A program made the translations under genes and the position numbers. The notes beneath the pieces were generated by a model. The model ran no database searches. It was not told where the DNA came from and worked only from the letters and a program-made list of their open reading frames with translations. Positions 17,063 to 27,141 of a stretch of 64,000 nt of DNA are shown here, one piece after another; the stretch's first letter is position 1; each line of letters begins with the position of its first letter. Source of the stretch: Actinophytocola sp044466355 (GTDB taxonomy: Bacteria > Actinomycetota > Actinomycetes > Mycobacteriales > Pseudonocardiaceae); assembly GCF_044466355.1 (NCBI RefSeq), contig NZ_JBITMQ010000016.1, positions 124,001-188,000 on the forward strand, written 5' to 3'.

Positions 17063-17076
17063 GTGATGATCATCAC
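17063..17076. promoter_or_regulatory. 14-bp perfect palindrome upstream of the LuxR gene
   Basis: GTGATGATCATCAC reads the same on both strands and lies about 98 bases before the LuxR-type gene at 17174, in the short gap after pntB. A perfect 14-bp palindrome in an otherwise GC-rich spacer is a reasonable operator candidate. No binding protein can be named. Confidence 0.35.
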
Positions 17077-17173
17077 CCGCATCGTGCGGTCACGGCCGCC
17101 GACTCTGGTGCCGACGACGGCCGCGGGCTTTGATGGGCTGACGACCAGCAGTTTCTGCCGGGAAGGACGCGGT

Positions 17174-20146
17174 ATGCAGCCCCAGTCGCAGCGTGAACCG
17201 TCGCCGCCGGCGCGGCCCGTCATCGGTCGTGACGACCTCGTGACGCGCGTGGTCGAGGCCATCGCGGCCGGTCCCACCCTGGTGTTGATCGAGGGCGAGC
17301 CGGGCATCGGCAAGACCCGGCTGCTGCGCGAGGTGCTCGGGCACCCGGACATCGCCGACCGCCGCCAGGTGGTCGGGGCCTGTCCGCCGCTGGACCGGCC
17401 CTTCCTGCTGAGCGCCGCCCTCGACGGGGTGCGCAGGCTGCGCGACCGGCTCGGGCACGCCGACCTGCGGTCCTTCGGCCTGAGCAACCTGTGCGGCGCG
17501 CTGCTCCCGGTGTTCCCCGAGTGGGCGGGCGAACTGCCGCCCGCACCGGAACCGCTGGACGACAGCGCCGCCACCCGGCACCGCCTGTTGCGGGCGCTCA
17601 CCGAGCTGGTGGCGCGGCTGGGCGCCGACCTCGTGGTCATCGAGAACGCGCAGTGGGCCGACCGGGCGACCATCGAATGGCTGTTGCTGCTGGCCAGCGA
17701 CCTGGACAGTGAGTGCTCGCTGGTCGTCACCTACCGGCCCGCGGACGTCGACCGGGACTCCCTGCTGTGGGGGCTGACCTCCCGGATGCCGGAGTCACAC
17801 GGACTGCTCCGGGTCGCGCCCGGCCCGCTCGACGTCGACCAGGCCCGCAGGCTGATCGACGACATGCTGGGCGGTGACGGGGTTTCCGAGGAGCTCGCGG
17901 CCCTCATCCACGACCACACAGACGGCGTTCCGCTGGCCGTCGAGGCGACGGTGCGGCTGCTGCAGGACCGCGACGCCGACCTGCTCGCCACCGGCGCCGT
18001 GAACCGCAAAGTGTTGTCGGAGTTGACTGTTCCCCGCACCATCGCCGACTCGGTGCACAGACGGCTGTCCCGGTTGCCACCGGACGCCGTGCGGCTGCTG
18101 GAGGCCGCGGCGGTGCTGGCGCATCCCGCCGACGGGACCGTGCTGGCCGAGGTGGCGGCCCTGCGGCCGGAGCGCGGTGAACCTGCCCTGGACGCGGCGC
18201 TGGAGTCCGGAATCCTCGGCGAGGCCGATGTCGCCACCTACGGTTTCCGGTACGCGCTGGAGGCCCGTGCGGTGCTCGACACGGTCCCGCCGTCCGGGGT
18301 GCGCACCCGGCACGCCAGGGCCGTGGCGTCGCTGCTGCGTCATCACCCCCAGGACCTGGACCGACTGGCCAGGCACTCGCGCGGAGCAGGCGACATCAAG
18401 GCCTGGTGCCGCTACGGCGAGGCGAGCGCCGATCGGGCGGTCGCCGCGGGCGACGGCCGCGGCGCCTTCCTCACGCTGCTGGAGCTGGTCGAGGAGGCGA
18501 ACCACCCGATCGACCGGCACCTCCGGCTCGCCGACAAACTCGGTGACGCCTGGTTCTACGGTGAGGACGCGCTCGGGGAGTTCGCCGACCGCGTCGCGAC
18601 GGCGCTGCGGAAGCTGCTCGAGTCCGCGGAGTGCGGCCCGAGGGAGCGGGGCGAGCTGCGGCTCCGGCTGGGCCGGGCGCTGTGGAGCGCGGGCCGGGCA
18701 GGCGAGGCGATCGCCGAGTTCGAGGCGTCGGTGCCGGACCTCGAAGTCCACCGCCCCGACCTCGCGGTCCGGTCGATGCTCAACCTTGCCTTCCCGTTCG
18801 CGCCCGGCTGGGCGCCGGAGCGGCACCTGCGCTGGCTGGACCGGGCGACCGAACTGGTCGACGCGGCGGGCAGCCCGGTGGAGCGGGCGGCCACCGCCGC
18901 GCACCGGTCCACGTTGATGCTGTTGTTCGGTGCGGAGACCGCCTGGCCCGGTCCGGAGTCCCCAGCGGGGTTGACCCCGTCGCAACGGGCCGCGACGGCG
19001 GCCCGGACGTTGGATCACGCCATCGCCACCGTGGCCTGGGGTCGCTATCCCGACGCCCGCCACCTGCTTGACGACGCCAGGCGGATCATGGCGGACGCGA
19101 GTCCGCAGGCGCTGGCCGTCAGCGCGCAGGTGGTCGCCGCCGGCCTGCGGTGGAACACCGGCGGCTGGGACGGGCTGCTCGACGAGGCGGCAGCGCTCGC
19201 CTTCCGTGCGGTCCGGGGCGACGAGCGGATGTGGGCCTACGCGGTGGCCGGTCAACTGGCCATCGCCGTCGGCTCCCACGCGGTCGCCGAACGGCACCTG
19301 CGGGCCGCGGTCGACAGTGGCGCCGGCGCCGTCCTCATGCCGCAGCACACGATCGCGCCTGCCGGGCTGGCCAGGCTGCTGCTCGGGCGTCGCCGGGTCG
19401 ACGACGCCCTGCGGGTCACCGAACCGGTGTTGGCGGTCATCGCGGAGAAGGCGGTCTGGCACTGGTCGGCCGACATCCTCGGCGTGCACGTGGAGAGCCT
19501 GCTCGCCGCAGGCCGCGGACCCGCGGCCGAGCGCCTGGTCGACGAGGTGGCGGACTGGCACCGCGGCCGCCGGATCCCGGCGTCGTCCTCGGCACTCGCC
19601 GTCTGCCGGGGGTTGCTCGCCCAGGGCGACGACCCCGTCTGCGCGGCCGGGCTGTTCGCGGACGCGGCCCGGCAGTGGGCCCAGCTGCCACGTCCGTATG
19701 ACGCACTGCTCGCCGCCGAACGCCAGGGCCGGTGCCTGCTCGGCGCGGGCGAGCTGTCGGCGGCGGTCGCCCTGCTGCGCGAGACCGAGCAGCGGTTGCG
19801 GGACCTGGGGGCGAGCTGGGACGCCGACCGGGTGGTGCACACGCTGCGCGAGTACAACGTCGAGATCGCCCGGACCTGGCGGCGCGGACCGCTGGGTTAC
19901 GGCGACGAACTGTCGCCACGGGAGATCCAGGTGATCGAACACGCGGCCCGCGGGATGACGAACAAGGAGATCGCCGTCGCCCTGTTCATCAGCCCCCGGA
20001 CCGTCGGCCAGCACCTGTCGAAGGCGATGCAGAAGACGGGCGTGGCCTCGCGGACGGCGCTGGTCGTGGCCGCCACTCACGCGGGGCTGATCCGGCCGCC
20101 GTCGCCAGCGGGGCAGAAGCCGGACGGCCGGGTGACCGGCCGGTAG
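17174..20146 (+). CDS. large ATP-binding LuxR-family regulator (LAL type)
   Basis: A 990-residue transcription factor. The N-terminal AAA-like ATPase has Walker A GEPGIGKT near residue 40 and a Walker-B-like VVIENAQWAD near residue 155. The long middle is TPR-like helices, and the C-terminus is a LuxR helix-turn-helix: LSPREIQVIEHAARGMTNKEIAVALFISPRTVGQHLSKAMQKTG. ATG 17174 follows GGAAGGA. LAL proteins usually activate secondary metabolism or secreted enzyme genes. The next gene encodes a secreted subtilase, a likely target. Confidence 0.92.
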   Translation: MQPQSQREPSPPARPVIGRDDLVTRVVEAIAAGPTLVLIEGEPGIGKTRLLREVLGHPDIADRRQVVGACPPLDRPFLLSAALDGVRRLRDRLGHADLRSFGLSNLCGALLPVFPEWAGELPPAPEPLDDSAATRHRLLRALTELVARLGADLVVIENAQWADRATIEWLLLLASDLDSECSLVVTYRPADVDRDSLLWGLTSRMPESHGLLRVAPGPLDVDQARRLIDDMLGGDGVSEELAALIHDHTDGVPLAVEATVRLLQDRDADLLATGAVNRKVLSELTVPRTIADSVHRRLSRLPPDAVRLLEAAAVLAHPADGTVLAEVAALRPERGEPALDAALESGILGEADVATYGFRYALEARAVLDTVPPSGVRTRHARAVASLLRHHPQDLDRLARHSRGAGDIKAWCRYGEASADRAVAAGDGRGAFLTLLELVEEANHPIDRHLRLADKLGDAWFYGEDALGEFADRVATALRKLLESAECGPRERGELRLRLGRALWSAGRAGEAIAEFEASVPDLEVHRPDLAVRSMLNLAFPFAPGWAPERHLRWLDRATELVDAAGSPVERAATAAHRSTLMLLFGAETAWPGPESPAGLTPSQRAATAARTLDHAIATVAWGRYPDARHLLDDARRIMADASPQALAVSAQVVAAGLRWNTGGWDGLLDEAAALAFRAVRGDERMWAYAVAGQLAIAVGSHAVAERHLRAAVDSGAGAVLMPQHTIAPAGLARLLLGRRRVDDALRVTEPVLAVIAEKAVWHWSADILGVHVESLLAAGRGPAAERLVDEVADWHRGRRIPASSSALAVCRGLLAQGDDPVCAAGLFADAARQWAQLPRPYDALLAAERQGRCLLGAGELSAAVALLRETEQRLRDLGASWDADRVVHTLREYNVEIARTWRRGPLGYGDELSPREIQVIEHAARGMTNKEIAVALFISPRTVGQHLSKAMQKTGVASRTALVVAATHAGLIRPPSPAGQKPDGRVTGR

Positions 20147-20165
20147 GTCATAACCAATAGGTCAT
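20144..20165. promoter_or_regulatory. TAGGTCAT direct repeat upstream of the subtilase gene
   Basis: TAGGTCAT occurs at 20144-20151 and 20158-20165, 14 bases apart centre to centre, in the 65-bp gap between the LuxR gene and the subtilase gene. The first copy includes the LuxR stop codon. Repeats at just over one helical turn are typical of activator sites. The function is inferred. Confidence 0.35.
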
Positions 20166-20211
20166 CTGACCGCTCGCCCCGGCCCGGTGCGCTCGGGAAT
20201 CCTCCGAATCC

Positions 20212-23200
20212 ATGACCATGAACCATCCGCCGCGCCGAACACCGCGTGTCACAGCCGCGCTGTCGGCGGCAGGCCTGATGCTCTCCCTGCTGGTGGTGTC
20301 GCCGCCGACCGCCGGAGCGGCGGCCGAACCGGACACGAAGCCGGCAGCCGACAAGATCGCGCCGGACCTGACCGAGAAGTTCGCGGCGGCGCCCGGCGAG
20401 GCGCAGGACTTCTGGATCACCTTCACCGCCGAAGCCGACACCGCCGCCGCCCGGGACGTGCGGTCCTGGGACAGCCGGGGTGCGCTGGTGGTGGATCGAC
20501 TGCGCGCCACCGCGAAGAACAGCCAGGCCGCGACGATCGCGCGGTTGAAGAAGGAGAAGGTCGAGTACACCTCCGTCTGGATCACCAACGCGGTCCGGGT
20601 CGAGGACGGCTCACTGGGCCTGGCCCACGTCCTGGCCGCCGACCCGGGCGTCGACCGGATCCTCCCGCCGCAGGAGTACGAGCCCCCGGCCCCGGTCTCG
20701 TCGGAACTCAGTGAGAACCGGGTCGGCGTCAACGCCGAGGCCGAGCCCGAATGGGGCGTGAAGAACATCCGGGCCGACCAGGTGTGGCGGGACTACGGGG
20801 TACGCGGCGACGGAGTCGTCATCGGCAGCATCGACACGGGTGCGCAGTTCGACCACCCCGCCCTGGCCGGTTCCTACCGCGGCTACCACGACGACGGCAC
20901 GTTCAGCCACGACTACAACTGGTTCGACGCGACCGGTGCGTCCGACTTCCCGACCGACGACAACGGCCACGGCACCCACACGATCGGCACCATGGTCGGT
21001 GACGACGGTGCCGCCAACCGGATCGGGGTGGCCCCCGGCGCGACCTGGATCTCCGCGAACGGGTGCGCCAGCTGCTCCGACACCAACCTGATCGCCTCGG
21101 CCCAGTGGATGCTCGCACCGACGAAGGTCGACGGCACCGCCCCCGACCCGGGCAAGAGACCCGACATCATCAACAACTCGTGGGGAACGAGGGTCCCGTC
21201 CAACGACCCGTTCATGGAGGACATCCAGCAGGCCTGGGCCGACGCCGGCATCTTCGGGGTGTGGTCCAACGGCAACAACGGCCCGAACTGCGCGACCTCC
21301 GGCTCCCCCGGCTCCCGCACCATCAACTACTCGGTCGGCGCCTACGACGTGAACAACGCCATCGCCCCGTTCTCCTCCCGCGGCGCCGGGCAGGACGGCG
21401 AGATCAAGCCGAACATCTCGGCGCCGGGCGTGAACGTCCGGTCCAGCGTGCCGGGGGGCCGCTACGCCATCTACAACGGCACCTCGATGGCCGCGCCGCA
21501 CGTCGCCGGTGCGATCGCGCTGCTCTGGGCGGCCGACCCCACCCTGGCCGGCGACGTGGCGGGCACCCGGCAGCTGCTGGACTCGACGGCCGTCGACACC
21601 GCGGACGCCCAGTGCGGCGGCACCGCCGAGGACAACAACGTCTACGGCGAGGGCCGGCTCGACGCGATCGCGCTGCTGGAGGGGACGAACCAGGGTTCAC
21701 TCGGCACGCTCACCGGCACCGTCGCCAGCACGTCCGGTGCGGCCGTGCCCGGCGCCACCATCCGGCTCACGGCCGGTTCGACCGTCCGCTCGTCCCGTTC
21801 CGACGACACCGGCGCGTTCACCCTCAGGATTCCGGCGGGTGAGTACAGCGCCGCGGTGACGGCCTTCGGGTTCGAGGAGGCCACCGAGACCGTGACCATC
21901 ATCGCCGGTGGCACCGCCACCCTGGCGGTGTCGTTGGTGGCGTTGCCCGGCTACACGATCAGCGGCCGGGTCGTCGACGAGAACACCGGGGTCGCCCTGC
22001 CGAACGCCACCGTGTCGGTGGCGGGCTCGGTCTACTCGGCGGTCACCGACCTGGACGGCAACTACGCGATCGAGAACGTGCCGGCTCCGCGCACGCACCT
22101 GGTCACGATCGACGCGGGCATCTGCGGCGACCGGAAGGTCTTCCGCAGCGTCGAGCTGGTGGACGCGGACGTGTCGCTCGGGCCGGTCGTGGTGCCCCGG
22201 CGCGCGGTCGACGGTCGAACCGGGAACCAGATCGGCACGCCGTACGGCTATGACTGCGTCGTCGAGAAGCGCACCTGGACGCCAGGGACGGACCCGGTCG
22301 AACTGACGCCGAACCCTGACGCCCGCAGTACGGTCGGGGCCGAGCTCACACTGCCGTTCGAGTTCCGGTACCAGGGCTACCCCATGACGAAGGTCGAGGT
22401 GAAGAACCAGACCACCGGTCTGACGGAACTCGGCTTCTGTGTCGACGAACCGCGCTGGCATGCGATCCGGGCAGACGACAACTGCCCACCGACGCCGAGA
22501 ATTCAGCTCGACACCGAACTGTGGCGGCTGGAGGGTTCGGAGGTGCGGACCGCGACGACCGGCACCGCCCCGCACCGGGCGTTCACCATCGAGTTCCACA
22601 ACTTCGTGGTCGCGACGACAACCTCGAGGATCGATCTCGCCGTCGTCCTGTACGAGGGCGGCGACATCACCATCGGCGCCGATCGCGTCGATCCCGAGGT
22701 GGCCGCGGCGATGTATGGCGGCGCGATCGTTTTCATGACCGGCAGCAGTGGCAGCCCCACCACCATGGCCTGCTGCACGCACGATTACCTCCAGCCCTCG
22801 AACGCCGGGAAATGGCCATGGCGGACCAACGACACGCAGATGCGGATCGACCTGCCCGATGCGGGCCTGGTGCAGGGCACCGTGACCGACGCCGCGACCC
22901 GTAAGCCGATCGCGGGAGCGTCGGTCGACATCGTGGACGGCCACGGGCGGCTGCGGTGGCGTTACCGCACCGACTCGCTCGGCCGGTACCGGGCGGAGAT
23001 CTTCACCGGGCAGCGCTACACCGTCTCGGCGATCAAACCCGGTGGCTACCCGACCCGGTCGGCCACCGCGACCGCGGGCATCACGGCGGCCCAGACGTCC
23101 GCCACCGCGAACGTGTCACTGACCTCGGCGTCGCCCACCGTGAAAACCGTCCAGACGAGCGCCGGGTCGACCACCTTCCAACTCGGGAACAAGAGCAAGG

Positions 23201-24195
23201 AGCAGTACGACTGGCAGGCGGCGATCCGCAACCCGGTGGACACGGCCGCCCCCGCCACCCAGACCGGCCGGGTGAACATCCCCTTCGGGATGTACTCGAT
23301 GGCGATCGAGGAGGCCGACAACAGCTGGTGGGTCTCCCTCGCGAAACTCGACGGCACCCACAAGATCGCCGAGTACACCACCGGTGGGGTGGCCACCGGG
23401 CGGACCATCCCCACCGAGGAGATCGTGCGTTCACTCGGCGTCGACCCCCGCACGGTCGACGTGCGAGACCTCGCCTTCGTCGACGCCCTGGAGGAGATCT
23501 GCTTCGTCTTCAACAAGAACGTCAACGGCATCGTCTGCGCCAAGGCCGCCACCGGCGAACTGGCCAGGATGATCCGGTTCGACGTCCCGCAGGGAGGCGG
23601 CGTCAACGGGCTGGCCTACGACGAGGACACCGACCGGTTCTTCGTGGAGCTCAACCCCGGGGTCAACACCCGACGCGCACTGGGCACGGAGATCCTGACC
23701 GTGGCCGGGTGGCGCAGCGCCGCTCCCGGGACCGTGCGGAACCGGTGCGTGATGTACGGCGTCGACGGGATCGGCCTCGCCTACCAACCCGGGTCCGGGT
23801 CGCTCTGGAAAACCACGCCGGGCGCACTGGCGACGCCGCCGTACCTGGTGCGGGTGGACCCGCGGTCGTGCATCGAGCTGGCGACGCACCGTCTTGCCGC
23901 CGGGACGCCGCAGCTGCTCCGGGGCACCGACATCCGCGACGACGGCACGCTACTCAGTAGCGGCTTCGCGGCCGAGGCGGTCCTGGCACACGCCACCGGC
24001 GACGATCTGCTCGCATCCGCGCCCTGGCTCAGCCTGTCCCAGACCAGCGGGGTGCAGGACCGCCGGGCGACATCGATCACCGCCACCCTCGACGCCGGCC
24101 TGCTTCCGCCCGGTGTCACCGGCCACGTCGACGTCGTGATCCGAGGCAACGGCGGAGAAGAACGGGAGCTGACCGTCCCGGTCCAGGTTCCCTGA
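20212..24195 (+). CDS. secreted subtilisin-family (S8) protease with repeated carboxypeptidase-regulatory-like domains
   Basis: A 1327-residue secreted protein. A signal peptide covers about residues 1-38 (basic MNHPPRRTPR, then a hydrophobic core and AGAAA). An inhibitor-type propeptide follows (residues 40-155). The catalytic triad is Asp208 (IGSIDTG), His253 (NGHGTHTIG) and Ser425 (NGTSMAAPH). After residue 500 there are beta-sandwich repeats of the CarboxypepD_reg type (GTVASTSGAAVPGATIRL, ISGRVVDENTGVALPNATVSV, QGTVTDAATRKPIAGASVDI). The C-terminal 350 residues are beta-rich and unassigned. It resembles bacillopeptidase-F-like enzymes. The ribosome site is weak; ATG 20218 is possible. 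Confidence 0.9.
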   Translation: MTMNHPPRRTPRVTAALSAAGLMLSLLVVSPPTAGAAAEPDTKPAADKIAPDLTEKFAAAPGEAQDFWITFTAEADTAAARDVRSWDSRGALVVDRLRATAKNSQAATIARLKKEKVEYTSVWITNAVRVEDGSLGLAHVLAADPGVDRILPPQEYEPPAPVSSELSENRVGVNAEAEPEWGVKNIRADQVWRDYGVRGDGVVIGSIDTGAQFDHPALAGSYRGYHDDGTFSHDYNWFDATGASDFPTDDNGHGTHTIGTMVGDDGAANRIGVAPGATWISANGCASCSDTNLIASAQWMLAPTKVDGTAPDPGKRPDIINNSWGTRVPSNDPFMEDIQQAWADAGIFGVWSNGNNGPNCATSGSPGSRTINYSVGAYDVNNAIAPFSSRGAGQDGEIKPNISAPGVNVRSSVPGGRYAIYNGTSMAAPHVAGAIALLWAADPTLAGDVAGTRQLLDSTAVDTADAQCGGTAEDNNVYGEGRLDAIALLEGTNQGSLGTLTGTVASTSGAAVPGATIRLTAGSTVRSSRSDDTGAFTLRIPAGEYSAAVTAFGFEEATETVTIIAGGTATLAVSLVALPGYTISGRVVDENTGVALPNATVSVAGSVYSAVTDLDGNYAIENVPAPRTHLVTIDAGICGDRKVFRSVELVDADVSLGPVVVPRRAVDGRTGNQIGTPYGYDCVVEKRTWTPGTDPVELTPNPDARSTVGAELTLPFEFRYQGYPMTKVEVKNQTTGLTELGFCVDEPRWHAIRADDNCPPTPRIQLDTELWRLEGSEVRTATTGTAPHRAFTIEFHNFVVATTTSRIDLAVVLYEGGDITIGADRVDPEVAAAMYGGAIVFMTGSSGSPTTMACCTHDYLQPSNAGKWPWRTNDTQMRIDLPDAGLVQGTVTDAATRKPIAGASVDIVDGHGRLRWRYRTDSLGRYRAEIFTGQRYTVSAIKPGGYPTRSATATAGITAAQTSATANVSLTSASPTVKTVQTSAGSTTFQLGNKSKEQYDWQAAIRNPVDTAAPATQTGRVNIPFGMYSMAIEEADNSWWVSLAKLDGTHKIAEYTTGGVATGRTIPTEEIVRSLGVDPRTVDVRDLAFVDALEEICFVFNKNVNGIVCAKAATGELARMIRFDVPQGGGVNGLAYDEDTDRFFVELNPGVNTRRALGTEILTVAGWRSAAPGTVRNRCVMYGVDGIGLAYQPGSGSLWKTTPGALATPPYLVRVDPRSCIELATHRLAAGTPQLLRGTDIRDDGTLLSSGFAAEAVLAHATGDDLLASAPWLSLSQTSGVQDRRATSITATLDAGLLPPGVTGHVDVVIRGNGGEERELTVPVQVP

Positions 24196-24244
24196 CACGA
24201 CAGGCCCGACCGACACCAGTACCCACACCCAGCGGTGGGACGAT

Positions 24245-24283
24245 GCCGCAGGGGTCGAGCATCCGGTGCTCGGCCCCTGCGGC
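24245..24283 (+). terminator. strong hairpin after the subtilase gene
   Basis: GCCGCAGGGG pairs perfectly with CCCCTGCGGC, and inside it GAGCA pairs with TGCTC, giving a 15-bp interrupted stem. It lies about 50 bases after the subtilase stop. No T-tract follows. The remaining spacer to 24473 shows only the ribosome site GGAGGGA of the next gene. Confidence 0.6.
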
Positions 24284-24473
24284 TGCGAACGCACCCATCG
24301 CGTGAGTGGACAGTCGGCCCCTCGCTCAAGCCAGGATCACCCGATCGAGTTCGCGGGGTAACGCCGCATGCGGGCCGAGCGACCTTCGTGTCAAGCGTAC
24401 GTACGTCACGGCCAGAGGACGAGGTCCAGGCACAACGATCGATCCCACCCGTTCGTCGGAGGGAGACAGTGTC

Positions 24474-27029
24474 GTGCGTACACACATCACATCCGAACGT
24501 TCCACGCTCTTCCGGCTGGCGATGGCCAGGTCCTGGGCGAGCGCATGGCCCGTCGAGGCCTATCGCGCTGACGACGGGGAGGCGACCTTCTTCGCCGCCG
24601 GCGAACTTCTCGTCAACGCCGCCGACACGGAAACCGTCGACGACCTCCTCCGCCGCGGTGGGCGGGTCGTGCGTGCCGCTGAGGATCCGGCGATGCCGGA
24701 CGAGTTCCGCGCGCTCGGCCTCGGCCGGGACGACGTGGACATGGCGGGACTGCCCAGGACCGTCAAGGTCCTGTTCGACGACGTGCCGCGGGCGCCGGAG
24801 AACGTGGACGAGGTGCTCGCCCGTGGTTGGCCTCGGGCGGAGCGGACGGAGTGGACCTCGGAACCCGCGCGAGCGCTGGCGGCGCTGATCGCCCCGATGC
24901 GGGCGGAGGGCAGGCGAGTCAGCCTGAACCTCGTGCTGCGACCGAGGACGTTGCCGCTGGCGACCCCGCTCGAGGGTGCGGGCCTGGTGTACCCGCGCGA
25001 CCCGTTGCGGTGGGAATGCGTGAACCAGCGGTCGCGGATCGCCGACGCGTGGTACCTGGTGGAGTCGATGCGGCTGATGCGTTCGGTGTCGGCGGTCGAG
25101 TTCATCGGCGTCTGCGACACCGGGTTCGATCCGGCCGCCGCCAACGACATCGGTGCCGGCCTGGTGAACTGGAACGCCGTCGCGGACGCGCCGGGACTGC
25201 CGCCGAACAGTGGCACCACCTTCCACGGCACCGAGGTGGCGAGTGCCGCGGCGGCGGTGGTGGGCAACAACGTCGGCGCGGCCGGCGCGGGTGGCACGGT
25301 CGCGATGCCCGCCCTCTTCCACGGCAACACCGTCGACGCCGCGCTGACCACGATCATCCGGTGCACCCAGTGGGGCATCCGGTTCGTGAACTTCAGCTTC
25401 GGGCACCTGCTCGACCAGGACGACATCGAAGACGAGTGGACCGACACGTTCGACTGGGCCGCCGACAACGGCGTCCTCATCGTGTGCGCCGCCCCGAACG
25501 AGAACGTCAACCTCGCAGGCGACCAGGGCGACTTCCCGAGCACGGTCTCGGCCAGGGCCATCGCCGTCGGCCGGCTCATGGAGGACGACACCAGGGCGAA
25601 CTGCGCGTACGGGCCCGGTGTCGACCTGTGGGCGCCTGGCACGAGGATCCCGGTCGTGCCGACGCCGCTGGCTCCGATGGGCGGCCGGGTCGACGGCACG
25701 TCCTACGCCGCACCCTTCGTGTGTGGTACGGCGGCGATGGTGCGTGCCGTCAACCCGAACCTGAACGCGGACCAGGTGCGGGACGTGTTGTTCACCACCG
25801 CGTGGCAGAACGCCGGGTCACCGGACCGCGGGTTGCACGCCTACGCCGCCGTCCTGGAGGCGATGAAGTCGGGAATCGCCGAGGACATCTCGGAGGCCGC
25901 GCCCGAGCGCCTGTACCCGGCCGCGGACGGCACGTTCAAGCCGATCTTCAGCGACGGGTTCAACCGGTCCGGGGACACCGACACCTTCCTGTTCGACGTC
26001 AAGGCCTTCTCGCACGTGACCGTCGACCTGCGGTGGTACGACCGGTTGACGAAGGTGTTCGTCGACCTGGAGCAGGTCGCCGACGGCACCTCGGTCGAGA
26101 CGGTGGTGACCTACCCGAGCCCAGGGCACGCGTCGATCGCCGCCGATGTCGGCTCCGGGACCTACCGGCTCACCGTGCGCGGGACAGGGACCAGCGCGTG
26201 CCTGCTCACCGGCCGGATCGCGCCGGGGCGCCTCCTGCCGGACCGCTTCGAGTCCAACAACACCTTCGAGACGGCGACCCGGCTGCGCGTGCTGCCCCGC
26301 GGCAAGTGGGAACTCGGTGCGCCCTTCACCGGCACCTGGGGCCCCGGATCCTTCGACCTCACCCTGCACACCGACGGCACCGGCCCAGGAACCCGGGACA
26401 CCGACTTCTTCGTCATCGAGGTCCCGCGCGACGTCGGCGTCCTGCATCGGGCGGAAGTGCGGATCTCCCACAGCGACGAGCCGCTCGACGTCACCCTGCA
26501 CGACGCGGCCCGGGCCGTGCTGGTCCACCATGCCAACGTCAGACAGGTCAGCATCGGGCTGCCGCTCGGCAGGACCGTCCACCTCAGGGTCACCGGGCGC
26601 ACGCACACCCGCTACGGGTTGTGGGTCGGTGCGTACCTCGACGACGAGGTCTTCCACCGCCTGTGGCCCGAGGTGCGGCTCGTCCCCAAGTGGTGGGAGG
26701 AGAACATCGTCGACCGGTTCGTGAACCCGCGGGAGCACCGGGCGGTCGTGATCACCCCCGAGCTGCTCGCGGACGGCGTCCTCGCCCTGGGCGGTATCGA
26801 CGGCCGGCCGATGCCCGACGGCGTTCGCCTCACGCTGCTCGACCGGGACGGCGCACCCGTCCGCGAGGCCGCGCACGCCGACGGGAGCTTGGTCATCGAC
26901 CTCGACGGCGTGTCGGAAGGCGGCTACGTCCTGAGCGCGGACCTCGACGGCGCGGCACTGGACGCCGCCCGCTCCGGTGGCCTCGGACTCACCATGCGTC
27001 CGCCGTCGTCGAACGGCCGGCACCGCTGA
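24474..27029 (+). CDS. subtilisin-family (S8) protease without signal peptide
   Basis: An 851-residue protein starting at GTG 24474, with GGAGGGA upstream. The triad residues are present: Asp215 (GVCDTGFDP), His251 (TTFHGTEVAS) and Ser410 (DGTSYAAPF). The N-terminus (VRTHITSERSTLFRLAMARS) is charged and not a signal peptide, so the enzyme may be cytosolic or exported by another route. About 200 residues of unknown domain precede the catalytic core. After residue 480 come PPC-like beta domains (DRFESNNTFETATRLRV). It follows another subtilase gene but shares little beyond the core. Confidence 0.85.
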   Translation: MRTHITSERSTLFRLAMARSWASAWPVEAYRADDGEATFFAAGELLVNAADTETVDDLLRRGGRVVRAAEDPAMPDEFRALGLGRDDVDMAGLPRTVKVLFDDVPRAPENVDEVLARGWPRAERTEWTSEPARALAALIAPMRAEGRRVSLNLVLRPRTLPLATPLEGAGLVYPRDPLRWECVNQRSRIADAWYLVESMRLMRSVSAVEFIGVCDTGFDPAAANDIGAGLVNWNAVADAPGLPPNSGTTFHGTEVASAAAAVVGNNVGAAGAGGTVAMPALFHGNTVDAALTTIIRCTQWGIRFVNFSFGHLLDQDDIEDEWTDTFDWAADNGVLIVCAAPNENVNLAGDQGDFPSTVSARAIAVGRLMEDDTRANCAYGPGVDLWAPGTRIPVVPTPLAPMGGRVDGTSYAAPFVCGTAAMVRAVNPNLNADQVRDVLFTTAWQNAGSPDRGLHAYAAVLEAMKSGIAEDISEAAPERLYPAADGTFKPIFSDGFNRSGDTDTFLFDVKAFSHVTVDLRWYDRLTKVFVDLEQVADGTSVETVVTYPSPGHASIAADVGSGTYRLTVRGTGTSACLLTGRIAPGRLLPDRFESNNTFETATRLRVLPRGKWELGAPFTGTWGPGSFDLTLHTDGTGPGTRDTDFFVIEVPRDVGVLHRAEVRISHSDEPLDVTLHDAARAVLVHHANVRQVSIGLPLGRTVHLRVTGRTHTRYGLWVGAYLDDEVFHRLWPEVRLVPKWWEENIVDRFVNPREHRAVVITPELLADGVLALGGIDGRPMPDGVRLTLLDRDGAPVREAAHADGSLVIDLDGVSEGGYVLSADLDGAALDAARSGGLGLTMRPPSSNGRHR

Positions 27030-27047
27030 CGGCGCGGGCCTGACCCT

Positions 27048-27079
27048 TGTTGCACACCCCGGTTCGACCGGGCAACAAC
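27048..27079 (+). terminator. nested hairpin after the second subtilase
   Basis: Outer arms TTGTTG and CAACAA enclose an inner perfect stem CCCGGT/ACCGGG with a TCG loop. It lies 19 bases after the protease stop and before the peptidase gene. The spacer otherwise holds only the GGAGG ribosome site of the next gene. Confidence 0.5.
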
Positions 27080-27141
27080 GCACCGCTGCGGCGGTCGCGC
27101 GCCGTACCGTCGCACCGACGTCGTCGGGTGGAGGTGCCGCC

